Positions 49,754 to 58,732 of a stretch of DNA of 64,000 nucleotides are shown here, in pieces. Source of the DNA: Avibacterium gallinarum (GTDB lineage Bacteria; Pseudomonadota; Gammaproteobacteria; Enterobacterales; Pasteurellaceae); the NCBI RefSeq assembly GCF_002921135.1, contig NZ_PQVJ01000007.1:62001-126000 (forward strand), written 5' to 3'. A program made the position numbers and the translations under genes. Positions within the stretch are counted from its first letter, which is position 1. Each line of letters begins with the position of its first letter. The notes under the pieces were generated by a model. That model worked only from the letters and a program-made list of their open reading frames with translations, did no database searches and was not told the origin of the DNA.

Positions 49754-50356
49754 ATGGTATTAGTAACTCGTCAAGCACCAGATTTTACTGCATCAGCAGT
49801 ATTAGGCAACGGTGAAATCGTTGATAACTTTAACTTAAAAGAACATATCAAAGGTAAACCAGCAGTTATCTTCTTCTGGCCTTTAGACTTTACTTTCGTA
49901 TGTCCATCTGAAATCATCGCATTCGATCACCGTTATCAAGAATTCAAAAACCGCGGTGTTGAAGTGGTTGGTGTATCTATCGACTCTCAATTCACTCACA
50001 ATGCGTGGCGTAAAACCTCTGTTGAAGCAGGTGGTATCGGTGAAGTTCAATTCGCAATGGTTGCAGACGTTAAACACGACATCGCACAAGCTTACGGTAT
50101 TGAACACCCAGAAGCAGGCGTTGCACTTCGCGCTTCATTCTTAATCGACAAAGATGGCGTAGTTCGTCACCAAGTTGTAAACGATCTTCCACTTGGTCGT
50201 AACATTGACGAAATGATCCGTATGGTAGATGCGTTACAATTCCACGAAGAGCACGGTGAAGTTTGCCCAGCTCAATGGGAAAAAGGTAAAGAAGGTATGA
50301 CTGGCAGCCCAGAAGGCGTTGCAAAATACTTAAAACAAAACGCAGATAAACTTTAA
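49754..50356 (+). CDS. Typical 2-Cys peroxiredoxin (AhpC/TSA family)
   Basis: 200 residues. Peroxidatic Cys in FWPLDFTFVCPSEI and resolving Cys in EVCPAQWEKGKEGM. A GGIG-like segment (AGGIGEVQFAMVAD) and a C-terminal YLKQNADKL helix (YF-type end replaced) are seen; such GG(L/V/I)G and tail motifs relate to over-oxidation sensitivity. It reduces peroxides with thioredoxin or a partner; no ahpF is next to it. Codon choice looks highly biased (GGT, CGT, CTTC-type), suggesting strong expression. Own terminator. Confidence 0.93.
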   Translation: MVLVTRQAPDFTASAVLGNGEIVDNFNLKEHIKGKPAVIFFWPLDFTFVCPSEIIAFDHRYQEFKNRGVEVVGVSIDSQFTHNAWRKTSVEAGGIGEVQFAMVADVKHDIAQAYGIEHPEAGVALRASFLIDKDGVVRHQVVNDLPLGRNIDEMIRMVDALQFHEEHGEVCPAQWEKGKEGMTGSPEGVAKYLKQNADKL

Positions 50357-50389
50357 TTTTCTATTTCGTTTGATTTTATTTAGGAACAC

Positions 50390-50421
50390 AATAAGCCCTA
50401 CAAATGTAGGGCTTATTTTTT
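50390..50421 (+). terminator. Rho-independent terminator after the peroxiredoxin gene
   Basis: AATAAGCCCTACA (50390-50402) pairs with TGTAGGGCTTATT (50405-50417), followed by TTTT. Confidence 0.9.
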
Positions 50422-50439
50422 GCATCAAAGACACAATAA

Positions 50440-50469
50440 AAAAGCTAAGTTTAATTAAACTTAGCTTTT
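50440..50469 (-). terminator. Palindromic terminator after the 26-residue membrane peptide gene
   Basis: AAAAGCTAAGTTTAA and its exact complement; on the minus strand the stem is followed by TTTTTTATTG. It lies 15 bases past the small gene's stop codon. Confidence 0.8.
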
Positions 50470-50484
50470 CTTTGGATCAAATCA

Positions 50485-50565
50485 TTAAAAAATTGATGAT
50501 GCAAGAACAAGGATCACGCTCAGTGAAAGAACTACCATCATCATTGCATAGCCAAATGTACCCAT
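50485..50565 (-). CDS. 26-residue single-span membrane peptide, possible CydH/YnhF-like
   Basis: Frame MGTFGYAMMMVVLSLSVILV then LASSIF, stop at 50485-50487. Almost the whole chain is one membrane helix. It has every part of a gene: a perfect TATAAT at 50600-50605, TAGGA eight bases before the ATG, and a terminator right after the stop. It is too short for standard gene finding. In E. coli the small cytochrome bd-I subunit gene ynhF (cydH) lies next to purR, as I recall; this peptide sits divergent from purR and has a similar layout, but the sequence likeness is weak, so the identity is a hypothesis. Confidence 0.7.
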   Translation of the reverse strand: MGTFGYAMMMVVLSLSVILVLASSIF

Positions 50566-50599
50566 AATTTATTCCTAAAAGTTGATAAAATTTCTCGGG

Positions 50600-50605
50600 A
50601 TTATA
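50600..50605 (-). promoter_or_regulatory. -10 box of the small membrane peptide gene
   Basis: TATAAT on the minus strand (ATTATA on plus), with start near 50593. The -35 is T-rich and poor. The resulting 5' leader is about 28 bases. Confidence 0.6.
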
Positions 50606-50661
50606 GCAAAATTGCGAAAAAAAGAAAATTTCTTAAACAAACGATAAAAAGCTGTGATGAA

Positions 50662-50677
50662 ACGCAAATTTTTTCAC
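50662..50677 (+). promoter_or_regulatory. Possible PurR operator before purR
   Basis: ACGCAAATTTTTTCAC keeps the left half of the PurR operator (ACGCAA) and part of the right (TT-C); 8 of 11 fixed positions agree. It lies just upstream of the -35, which fits autoregulation. It may also touch the divergent small gene's promoter region. Confidence 0.35.
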
Positions 50678-50685
50678 AATAAACC

Positions 50686-50713
50686 TTAACAATTCCATTT
50701 CGCCCCTTATAAT
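50686..50713 (+). promoter_or_regulatory. purR promoter
   Basis: TTAACA, a 16-base spacer and a perfect TATAAT (50708-50713). GGAGGA then precedes the ATG at 50737 closely, so the leader is short. Confidence 0.65.
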
Positions 50714-50736
50714 AGCCAAAATTTTTTGGAGGAACT

Positions 50737-51741
50737 ATGGCAACAATTAAAGATGTGGCAAAAATGGCGGGCGTGTCCACCACCACAGTATCCCACGTGA
50801 TCAATAAAACCCGCTTTGTTGCACCTGAAACAGAAAAGCAAGTACGCGAGGCCATTCAAGCACTGAATTATTCGCCAAGTGCGGTGGCAAGAAGCTTGAA
50901 AGTCAACACCACAAAATCCATTGGAATGATCGTTACCACCAGTGAAGCCCCTTATTTTGCGGAAATTATTCACGCCGTGGAAGAGCATTGTTATCGCCAA
51001 GGCTATTCTTTATTTTTATGTAACACGCAAAATGAACCTGAAAAAATAAAAAATCACTTAGAAATGTTAGCCAAAAAACGCGTGGACGGCGTATTGGTAA
51101 TGTGTGCAGAATATACGCAAGATTCTCTTGATCTATTGGCGAATTTTACGGACATTCCAATGGTGGTAATGGATTGGGGGCCGAATAATCAAAACACAGA
51201 TATTATTCAAGATAACAGCTTTGAGGGCGGTTATATGGCAACCAAATATCTGATTGATAACGGACATAAAGCTATTGGTATTATCGCAGGAGAATTAATT
51301 AAAACCACTGCCAAAACACGCTATGAAGGCTTTGTTAAAGCAATGGAAGACGCCAATTTACCCATCAATCCTAACTGGGTGATGGAGGGCTTTTTTGAGC
51401 CAGAAGACGGTTATGAATGTATGAATAAAATCTTAAGGCAAGATGAACTGCCAACCGCCGTGTTTTGCTGTAATGATGTAATGGCGCTAGGCGCAATTTC
51501 TGCCATTGGTGAAAAAGGGCTGAAAGTGCCTGATGATATTTCCATTATTGGCTATGATAATATCCACGCCTCACGTTTTTATTCGCCGCCACTCACTACG
51601 ATACACCAGTCTAAATCTCGTTTAGGTGCACAAGCGGTGAACTTATTGTTCCAACGCATTAGTGAGAAATCAGGACAGCACGAAATTATTGAAATGCACC
51701 CTGAATTGGTGATCCGTAGCTCGGTGAAAAAATGTAATTAA
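50737..51741 (+). CDS. purR: Purine repressor PurR (LacI family)
   Basis: 334 residues (E. coli 341). DNA-binding head [28 protein letters not shown] is the PurR signature, followed by the hinge [10 protein letters not shown] and a periplasmic-binding-like core ([55 protein letters not shown]). It binds hypoxanthine or guanine and represses purine synthesis genes. Next to ppc as in H. influenzae (HI1635-HI1636). Confidence 0.96.
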   Translation: MATIKDVAKMAGVSTTTVSHVINKTRFVAPETEKQVREAIQALNYSPSAVARSLKVNTTKSIGMIVTTSEAPYFAEIIHAVEEHCYRQGYSLFLCNTQNEPEKIKNHLEMLAKKRVDGVLVMCAEYTQDSLDLLANFTDIPMVVMDWGPNNQNTDIIQDNSFEGGYMATKYLIDNGHKAIGIIAGELIKTTAKTRYEGFVKAMEDANLPINPNWVMEGFFEPEDGYECMNKILRQDELPTAVFCCNDVMALGAISAIGEKGLKVPDDISIIGYDNIHASRFYSPPLTTIHQSKSRLGAQAVNLLFQRISEKSGQHEIIEMHPELVIRSSVKKCN

Positions 51742-51763
51742 CGCCAATTTATCCTCTTAGTAC

Positions 51764-51790
51764 AATGCCCGTTAAGTGCGGGCATTTTTA
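51764..51790 (+). terminator. Rho-independent terminator after purR
   Basis: AATGCCCG (51764-51771) pairs with CGGGCATT (51779-51786), then TTTA. The loop contains part of an uptake signal. Confidence 0.85.
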
Positions 51791-51971
51791 TTTCTATTTT
51801 TAACAAATTTGTAACTTATTTAGATTTTATATAAAAAAATTAGAAAAATTCATAGAAAAAACCACCGCACTTTTGATTATATTATTTTTTATCTTTTAAA
51901 TAATTGACCTTTTTCCCTATTTTTGATTATATCTATCTCAGAAAACGAATTTACTTTTTTGTGAGGTGCTT

Positions 51972-54611
51972 ATGATCCAACAATACACAACGCTGCGTAA
52001 CAACATCAATATGCTTGGGCATTTCTTAGGGGAAACCATTAGTGATGCGCAAGGTAGTGAAATTCTTGATTTAATTGAAAAAATTCGCGTGTTATCAAGA
52101 AATTCCCGTGCAGGTGATGAAAAATCCCGTGAACAATTGCTTGAAATACTAGCCACGATTTCCGATGAAAACATCATTCCTGTGGCGCGTGCTTTTAGCC
52201 ACTTCTTAAACCTCACCAATATTGCTGAGCAATATCAAACCATTTCCCGTCAGCATATTGACCAAGAGTCTTCCGACCGTACCTTAGAAGCGCTCTTTCA
52301 ACGCTTAAAAGCGCAAAATGTGCCAACAGAAAAAGTGCTTGATGCGGTACAGAAACTGATTATTGAGCTGGTGCTTACCGCTCACCCAACAGAGGTAACA
52401 CGCCGTTCACTCGGGCATAAACACGTTGAAATCAACCGCTGTTTAAGCCGTTTGGAACACGATGATTTAACCGAAGCGGAAACCACCAAACTTAAACGCC
52501 GCTTAATGCAGCTGATTGCTCTTGCTTGGCATACCAATGAAATTCGTACTCAACGTCCAACGCCCGTTGATGAAGCCAAAGCAGGAATGGCGGTGATTGA
52601 AAACAGTTTATGGAAAGCCGTGCCAGAATTCTGCCGTTTATTTAACTTCCATTTAGAGAAAAATTTTGCGGTGCAGCTGCCAGTGGATCTTGCCCCTGTG
52701 CGTTTTTCTTCTTGGATGGGCGGTGACCGTGATGGAAACCCATTTGTTACCGCGCAAACCACCCGCCAAGTGTTGCTGATGAATCGTTGGAAAGCCGCAG
52801 AACTCTTTTTAGAAGACATTAAATTACTTGCTGATGAACTTTCTGTGATTGAATGCACGCCAGAATTTCGTGCTAAATATGGCGATCACCTAGAGCCTTA
52901 CCGTTTTGTGGTGAAAGATTTGCGTAGCAAATTGATCAAAACCGTGGCGTATTACGGCGATTTATTGGAGGGCAGAACCCCAGTTGTAACTGAGCAAGAA
53001 CTGCTCACTGATGACGAACAGCTTTGGGAACCCCTTTACGATTGTTATCAATCTCTACATCAATGCGGAATGCGCATTATCGCTAACGGCGCGCTACTTG
53101 ATTGCTTACGCCGTATCCGTTGCTTTGGTTTATCCCTTTCTCGCCTTGATATTCGCCAAGAAAGTACACGTCATAGCGATGCCATTGCGGAAATCACCCG
53201 TTATATCGGTTTAGGCGATTATTCACAATGGACGGAAGATGACAAACAAGCGTTCTTAATCCGTGAATTAAGCTCACGCCGCCCACTGTTACCGCGTGAT
53301 TGGCAACCTTCAGCAGAAACGCAAGAAGTGTTAGATACCTGTAAAGTGATCGCAGAACAGCCAGAGGGCGTGATTTCCTGCTACATTATTTCTATGGCGC
53401 GCACGGCTTCTGACGTGCTTGCCGTGCATTTACTCTTGAAAGAAGCGGGCGTGCCTTATCATTTGCCTGTTGTGCCATTGTTTGAAACTCTTGATGACTT
53501 AGATGCGTCTGAAGAGGTAATGCGCCAATTATTCAATATCGGTTGGTATCGTGGCGTGATTGACAACAAACAAATGGTGATGATCGGCTATTCCGACAGT
53601 GCCAAAGACGCAGGAATGATGGCGGCTTCTTGGGCGCAATATCGTGCGCAAGAACAGCTAGTGAATTTGTGCGAAGAACTCGGCATTGAGCTCACCTTAT
53701 TCCACGGACGTGGCGGCACAATCGGACGTGGCGGCGCACCAGCACACGCAGCGTTACTTTCTCAACCACCACGCTCATTGAAAAACGGCTTGCGTGTTAC
53801 TGAACAAGGGGAAATGATCCGCTTTAAACTGGGCTTGTCAGCCGTAGCTGTGGGCAGTTTAGATCTTTATGCCAGCGCAATTTTAGAAGCCAATTTATTA
53901 CCACCGCCAGAGCCAAAAACTGCGTGGCGTGAAGTGATGGACGAGCTTTCTACCACGTCTTGCGAAATTTACCGTGGCGTGGTGCGTGGTGATAAAGATT
54001 TCGTGCCTTATTTCCGTTCTGCAACGCCAGAACAAGAGCTGTCAAAATTACCATTGGGTTCACGCCCTGCAAAACGTAATCCAAATGGTGGGGTAGAAAG
54101 CTTGCGTGCTATTCCTTGGATTTTCGCGTGGATGCAAAACCGCTTAATGCTTCCAGCTTGGCTTGGTGCAGGCGCTTCCGTGCGTTTAGCTATTGAGCAA
54201 GGCAAAGGTGATGTGATCGAAGAAATGTGTAAACAATGGCCGTTCTTCTCTACGCGTATCGGAATGTTGGAAATGGTATTCAGCAAAACCGACACTTGGC
54301 TTTCAGAGCATTACGATCAGCACCTTGTGAAACCTGAATTGTGGTACTTAGGGCAATCATTACGCGAACAATTAAAAGCGGATATTCAAACAATTCTGTC
54401 TTTATCGCACGAAGATCAATTAATGTCTGATCTTCCTTGGATTGCCGAATCTATTGCGCTGCGTAATATTTACACCGACCCACTTAACTTATTACAAGTG
54501 GAATTATTACGCCGCTTGCGTGAAAACCCAGAAAATCCAAATCCTGATGTTGAACAAGCCTTGATGATCACCATCACAGGTATCGCAGCGGGAATGCGTA
54601 ATACGGGCTAA
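51972..54611 (+). CDS. ppc: Phosphoenolpyruvate carboxylase
   Basis: 879 residues from ATG 51972 (GAGGTG upstream), equal to the H. influenzae length. Catalytic motifs: [13 protein letters not shown] (catalytic His), [18 protein letters not shown] (mobile loop with the conserved Arg and His), [15 protein letters not shown], and the C-terminal [12 protein letters not shown] that binds aspartate. It makes oxaloacetate from PEP and bicarbonate to refill the TCA cycle. A TTGACC-N18-TATATC promoter is at 51904-51933. Confidence 0.97.
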   Translation: MIQQYTTLRNNINMLGHFLGETISDAQGSEILDLIEKIRVLSRNSRAGDEKSREQLLEILATISDENIIPVARAFSHFLNLTNIAEQYQTISRQHIDQESSDRTLEALFQRLKAQNVPTEKVLDAVQKLIIELVLTAHPTEVTRRSLGHKHVEINRCLSRLEHDDLTEAETTKLKRRLMQLIALAWHTNEIRTQRPTPVDEAKAGMAVIENSLWKAVPEFCRLFNFHLEKNFAVQLPVDLAPVRFSSWMGGDRDGNPFVTAQTTRQVLLMNRWKAAELFLEDIKLLADELSVIECTPEFRAKYGDHLEPYRFVVKDLRSKLIKTVAYYGDLLEGRTPVVTEQELLTDDEQLWEPLYDCYQSLHQCGMRIIANGALLDCLRRIRCFGLSLSRLDIRQESTRHSDAIAEITRYIGLGDYSQWTEDDKQAFLIRELSSRRPLLPRDWQPSAETQEVLDTCKVIAEQPEGVISCYIISMARTASDVLAVHLLLKEAGVPYHLPVVPLFETLDDLDASEEVMRQLFNIGWYRGVIDNKQMVMIGYSDSAKDAGMMAASWAQYRAQEQLVNLCEELGIELTLFHGRGGTIGRGGAPAHAALLSQPPRSLKNGLRVTEQGEMIRFKLGLSAVAVGSLDLYASAILEANLLPPPEPKTAWREVMDELSTTSCEIYRGVVRGDKDFVPYFRSATPEQELSKLPLGSRPAKRNPNGGVESLRAIPWIFAWMQNRLMLPAWLGAGASVRLAIEQGKGDVIEEMCKQWPFFSTRIGMLEMVFSKTDTWLSEHYDQHLVKPELWYLGQSLREQLKADIQTILSLSHEDQLMSDLPWIAESIALRNIYTDPLNLLQVELLRRLRENPENPNPDVEQALMITITGIAAGMRNTG

Positions 54612-54631
54612 AAGCTAATCGAGCAAAAAAT

Positions 54632-54663
54632 AAAGTGCGGTGGAAAATCACCGCACTTTTTCT
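54632..54663 (+). terminator. Inverted uptake-signal terminator after ppc
   Basis: AAAGTGCGGTG and CACCGCACTTT form an 11-bp stem with a six-base loop, followed by TTC-rich sequence. Confidence 0.92.
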
Positions 54664-54719
54664 TTCGCCATTATTCTTATGTTATGATAGCTACCCTTTT
54701 CACCTAAATAAGACAACCA

Positions 54720-55043
54720 ATGACAGAACAAAAACAAAAACTCGATCCCGATACAGCCATTGATATTGCCTACGATATTTTTCTTGAAATGGCTGGGGAA
54801 AATCTTGATCCCGCAGATATTCTGCTTTTTAATCTCCAATTTGAAGAACGCGGTGCGGTGGAATTTGTCGAAACCGCAGAAGATTGGGAAGAAGAAATCG
54901 GCGTGCTAATTGATCCTGAAGAATATGCTGAAGTTTGGATCGGCTTAGTCAATGAGCAAGACGAAATGGACGATATTTTCGCGAAATTCCTCATTTCTCA
55001 TCAAGAAGAAGATCGTCAATATCATATTATTTGGAAAAAATAA
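54720..55043 (+). CDS. yciU: YciU/HI1450-like dsDNA-mimic protein (DUF440)
   Basis: 107 residues and very acidic. The family core [33 protein letters not shown]-like and the closing YHIIWKK match E. coli YciU and H. influenzae HI1450. The HI1450 fold carries a ridge of acidic side chains that mimics DNA phosphates and binds HU-type proteins, so it may tune nucleoid proteins. Single gene with its own uptake-signal terminators on both sides. Confidence 0.95.
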   Translation: MTEQKQKLDPDTAIDIAYDIFLEMAGENLDPADILLFNLQFEERGAVEFVETAEDWEEEIGVLIDPEEYAEVWIGLVNEQDEMDDIFAKFLISHQEEDRQYHIIWKK

Positions 55044-55050
55044 TGCGATA

Positions 55051-55094
55051 AAAAGTGCGGTGAAATTTTTTTAAATTTTTCACCCGCACTTTTC
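55051..55094. terminator. Inverted uptake-signal hairpin between convergent yciU and glucose dehydrogenase gene
   Basis: AAAAGTGCGGTGAAA pairs with TTTCACCCGCACTTTT; the right arm has one extra C (CCCGC), so the right uptake signal is broken while the hairpin is kept. Confidence 0.8.
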
Positions 55095-55109
55095 TATTTA
55101 AAAGAAGAA

Positions 55110-56498
55110 TTATTGACCGATATACTCAAACACAATAATTGATCCTGGGTTTGCCATTTTTGATGTTGGTGTGTCATCTAATTGGCGACCGTTCCCCATA
55201 TTATCTGTTACCACATAGATTTTGCGGGTATCAGGGCTCACTAACGCATTGCGATAACGGTTTGCGCTGGTGAAATATTTTGCCGTATCCCCTTGCACAT
55301 TGCTTGCGTCTTCATTCATTTTTACTTGATAAATCGAACCGCTCTTATAGGTTGCTAATAATAATGAATTACGGAACTCAGGAATAACGCCGTCTTTCGG
55401 ATAATATACCGCATTACCTGGGGCAATGGTTGGCCAACAAATATAAGCCAATTTACCACAAGTAGCGTTGGTGTAATTGTAGTCATTGTTCACGGTGAAG
55501 AAAGTTTTCACCGGATCAACAACTGGCTCTTTATAATCCGTTTCTTTTTGCGTTGGCACGCCTTCCGGGATCACATTCGGATCGTATTTCACTGTCGGAC
55601 AATTTACCGCTGCAGAATAATTCGCATAAACATAGGCTAAATCATCTTTAAAGCCTGCAACGTGTGGCCAGCCGTAGTTTCCACCTGCTTCAAGTTTATT
55701 CAATTCATCATCACTTGATGGGCCTTGTTCTGTGCTATAAAGGTGATTCCCCACCCACACTAAACCTTGTGGATTGCGGTGTCCATAAGTATAAACGTGG
55801 CTTTTCACGCCTTTAATTACAGGGTTATCATCAGGGATTGAGCCATCTTTGTTGATACGCAAGGTTTTGCCGTTATAAGCACTGTGATCGTGATTTTTCA
55901 CTTGTTCAGCCGTTGGCAATTTTTGTGAAGTAATTTCATCACAAACGTGTTTACCTTGGTTATAACCTAAATCACCCGTGGTGTAATAAAGTTTGCCATC
56001 TGGGCCGAATTTAATGCGTCCTGCATTGTGATCCACGCCTGCGATAATGTGGTCAATCACAATTTGCTCATCGCCTAATTTATTGGCTTTCGCATCATAA
56101 GTTAAGCGTACAATACGAGCGAATTTTTTCTCCCCATCAACATAAGTATAAGCTGCATAAGCATAAGGTTCACCCGCATCAAAATTTGGATCTAAGGCTA
56201 ACCCTAACACGCCTTGATGTGGGAATTTCTCATAAGCATTAGCAAAATGATACAACACGGTTTTCTCACCCGTTTTTGGATCAATGCTCACGATATTTCT
56301 ACCTGCACGTTCTGTTAGCCAAAGTTGCTCTTTCGGCCCCCAGATCATCTCCCAACCGCCATCCACATTGTTAGCGATAACCGTTGCTTCAAAACGTGAA
56401 CCAAAATCCACCTTGCCATCTTTGCTTACCACATCGATGGCACTGGCACTTGTTGCTGCAAAAGCAAATAATGCCCCTGCAAAAGCTAATTTTTTCAT
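55110..56498 (-). CDS. Soluble PQQ-dependent glucose/aldose dehydrogenase
   Basis: 462 residues. Signal peptide ending TSASA-ID, then a six-bladed propeller of the glucose/sorbosone dehydrogenase family, closest to Acinetobacter GdhB. Landmarks: QGVLGLALDPNF, GVDHNAGRIKFGPDGKLYYTTGD with the catalytic His, TYGHRNPQGLVW with the PQQ-contacting Arg and Asn, and SSDDELNKLEAGGNYGWPHVAG (calcium and PQQ region). It oxidises sugars in the periplasm with PQQ. No PQQ synthesis genes are in this window; the cofactor may come from outside. Uncommon in this family of bacteria as far as I know. Next to pgi on the same strand. Confidence 0.9.
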   Translation of the reverse strand: MKKLAFAGALFAFAATSASAIDVVSKDGKVDFGSRFEATVIANNVDGGWEMIWGPKEQLWLTERAGRNIVSIDPKTGEKTVLYHFANAYEKFPHQGVLGLALDPNFDAGEPYAYAAYTYVDGEKKFARIVRLTYDAKANKLGDEQIVIDHIIAGVDHNAGRIKFGPDGKLYYTTGDLGYNQGKHVCDEITSQKLPTAEQVKNHDHSAYNGKTLRINKDGSIPDDNPVIKGVKSHVYTYGHRNPQGLVWVGNHLYSTEQGPSSDDELNKLEAGGNYGWPHVAGFKDDLAYVYANYSAAVNCPTVKYDPNVIPEGVPTQKETDYKEPVVDPVKTFFTVNNDYNYTNATCGKLAYICWPTIAPGNAVYYPKDGVIPEFRNSLLLATYKSGSIYQVKMNEDASNVQGDTAKYFTSANRYRNALVSPDTRKIYVVTDNMGNGRQLDDTPTSKMANPGSIIVFEYIGQ

Positions 56499-56610
56499 TA
56501 TTTTCTCCTAAGGTTAAAAAAGTGCGCGGATTGTACCACAAGCTAAAACGTACCAATACCTATTATTGGAAAAGGTGTTTTTCTTGCTAGGAAACATTTT
56601 ATTGATACGA

Positions 56611-56645
56611 AAAAAATGCGGTGAAAAATCACCGCACTTTTTATT
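56611..56645 (-). terminator. Inverted uptake-signal terminator after pgi
   Basis: On the minus strand AAAGTGCGGTGA pairs with TCACCGCATTTT and is followed by TTTTTTT. The second copy is mutated (GCATT for GCACTT) so only one is a true uptake signal. Confidence 0.88.
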
Positions 56646-56662
56646 TTCAAATTAGAAATGAA

Positions 56663-58309
56663 TTAACGCCACGCTTTGTATTGGTTGATTAAACCGTTGG
56701 TTGAGCTGTCGTGGCTGGTGATTTCGTTGTTGTTTTCAAGCTCTGGTAAAATGCGGTTGGCGAGCTGTTTACCAAGCTCTACGCCCCATTGGTCAAAGCT
56801 GAAAATGTTGAAAATCACACCTTGAGTGAAGATTTTGTGTTCGTACATTGCAATGAGTGCGCCCAAGCTAAATGGGGTGATTTTTTGCAATAAAATTGAG
56901 TTGGTTGGTTTGTTACCAGTGAACACTTTAAATGGCACAATGTCTTTCACTTCATCAAGGGATTTGCCCGCTTTGACAAATTCTACTTCCACTTCTTCTT
57001 TGGTTTTACCGAAAGCAAGAGCTTCAGTTTGGGCGAAGAAGTTAGACAATAATTTCAGGTGATGATCTGAAAGTGGGTTGTGAGTTTGCGCTGGGGCAAT
57101 GAAATCACAAGGAATTAAGATTTTCCCTTGGTGAATTAATTGATAGAACGCGTGTTGTCCGTTTGTCCCCGGTTCACCCCAGATAATTGGGCCTGTTTGG
57201 TAATCCACCACTTTGCCATCACGTCCCACATATTTTCCGTTTGATTCCATATTGCCTTGTTGGAAATAGGCAGCGAAACGGTGTAAATATTGGTCATAAG
57301 GCAAGATAGCTTCTGTTTGTGCGCCAAGGAAATTGGTGTTCCATAACCCCACTAAGGCAAGCGTCGCAGGGATATTTTCAGCCAGTGGTGCAGTGCGGAA
57401 ATGTTTATCCATTTCGTGCGCCCCCGATAACAAGGCTTCAAAGTTTTCAAAGCCGATAGAAAGGGCGATAGATAAACCGATGGCTGACCATAAGGAATAG
57501 CGTCCGCCAACCCAATCCCAGAATTCAAACATATTTGCGGTATCAATGCCGAATTTTTCAACTTCTTTTGCGTTCGTTGAAAGTGCGGCGAAATGTTTTG
57601 CAATATGCGCTTCATCTTTCGCACTAGCTAAGAACCAATCACGCGCAGAATTGGCGTTGGTCATTGTTTCTTGTGTGGTGAAAGTTTTTGATGCCACTAG
57701 CACTAGGGTGGTTTCTGGGTTCACTTTTTTCAAGGTTTCGGCGATGTGCGTACCGTCCACGTTAGACACAAAGTGCATCGTGAGATGATTTTTGTAAGGG
57801 CGTAGCGCTTCAGTTACCATATAAGGTCCTAAATCTGAACCGCCGATACCAATATTAATCACATCGGTGATGGCTTTGCCAGTGTAGCCTTTCCATTCGC
57901 CCGAAATCACACGGTCGCAGAAAGATTTCATTTTCGCCAACACCGCATTCACTTCTGGCATTACATCTTTGCCGTCCACTAATACTGGGGTATTTGAGCG
58001 ATTACGCAATGCGGTGTGCAACACGGCACGGTTTTCTGTGCGGTTAATTTTTTCCCCGGTGAACATTGCTTCTGTTGCTTCTTGCAAGCCACATTCTTCG
58101 GCTAATTGACGTAATAACCCTAAGGTTTCTTGGGTAAGATTATTTTTTGAGTAATCCACCAAAATCTCGTTATCAAAGGTTAAAGAATAATCTTTAAAAC
58201 GATTCGGTTCTTGCGCAAATAATTGCTGAATCGTGGTTTCACCTAGGTTGCTTTTGTGTTGTTCTAAGGCTTTCCACGCGTTAGTGGTGGTTGGGTTGAT
58301 GTTTTTCAT
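56663..58309 (-). CDS. pgi: Glucose-6-phosphate isomerase
   Basis: 548 residues (E. coli 549). Family motifs: [53 protein letters not shown], and [16 protein letters not shown] with the catalytic region before it. It interconverts glucose-6-phosphate and fructose-6-phosphate. pgi, alr and dnaB keep the H. influenzae order (HI1576-HI1574), here separated from alr by the palindrome-rich repeat. Confidence 0.97.
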   Translation of the reverse strand: MKNINPTTTNAWKALEQHKSNLGETTIQQLFAQEPNRFKDYSLTFDNEILVDYSKNNLTQETLGLLRQLAEECGLQEATEAMFTGEKINRTENRAVLHTALRNRSNTPVLVDGKDVMPEVNAVLAKMKSFCDRVISGEWKGYTGKAITDVINIGIGGSDLGPYMVTEALRPYKNHLTMHFVSNVDGTHIAETLKKVNPETTLVLVASKTFTTQETMTNANSARDWFLASAKDEAHIAKHFAALSTNAKEVEKFGIDTANMFEFWDWVGGRYSLWSAIGLSIALSIGFENFEALLSGAHEMDKHFRTAPLAENIPATLALVGLWNTNFLGAQTEAILPYDQYLHRFAAYFQQGNMESNGKYVGRDGKVVDYQTGPIIWGEPGTNGQHAFYQLIHQGKILIPCDFIAPAQTHNPLSDHHLKLLSNFFAQTEALAFGKTKEEVEVEFVKAGKSLDEVKDIVPFKVFTGNKPTNSILLQKITPFSLGALIAMYEHKIFTQGVIFNIFSFDQWGVELGKQLANRILPELENNNEITSHDSSTNGLINQYKAWR

Positions 58310-58374
58310 TTGAGTTTCCTTCTTAATAGTAAAATAAATTCAAAATTAATCAGTTAAATAACCTTATAGCAATT

Positions 58375-58680
58375 CAGGTTTCGCCCTGAAGGGCGACCTA
58401 CTTTTCTTTGCTTGTGCAAAGCAAAGTAGGCAAAAGACAACGCAAAGCGTTGAATGTTACCGCAGGTAACAGCCCATATAGGGTGAGCAAAGCGAATAAA
58501 CACACCCTTGCAGCGTTGCTGTTATTCGCAAGTTCACCTCGTTCACTTGCTCACCCTATCGGGTCGTTGCTAAAGCAACGCTCAAAAAACAATGTTTTTT
58601 GTCCTCATTCCAGTCAAATTTTTCGGGCGGCGAAAAAAGAGATTTTGCTTCGCAAAATTACAATTTTTTTCGCCTAAAAA
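58375..58680. repeat. Palindrome-rich intergenic element between alr and pgi
   Basis: At least nine inverted repeats are packed here, among them TCGCCCT/AGGGCGA (58381-58396), CCTACTTT...AAAGTAGG (58397-58430), CAACGC/GCGTTG (58438-58452), GTTACC/GGTAAC (58456-58470), ATAGGGTGAGCAA with TTGCTCACCCTAT (58478-58559), CGTTGC/GCAACG (58565-58580), AAAAAAC/GTTTTTT (58584-58600), ATTTTGC/GCAAAAT (58642-58658) and GGCGAAAAAA/TTTTTTTCGCC (58629-58674). An 89-codon frame crosses it but looks like a by-product. I recall similar blocks in other Haemophilus genomes, so it is probably a dispersed repeat. Confidence 0.75.
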
Positions 58681-58732
58681 TTTAACTTCCATTCGGGCAA
58701 CGCTGAAAGGGAACCCAAAATGCTACACATAT

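Noticed and set aside
58408-58677. 89-codon reading frame as a real protein gene
   Set aside because: It runs through the palindrome cluster, has no clear ribosome binding site, and its composition follows the repeats.
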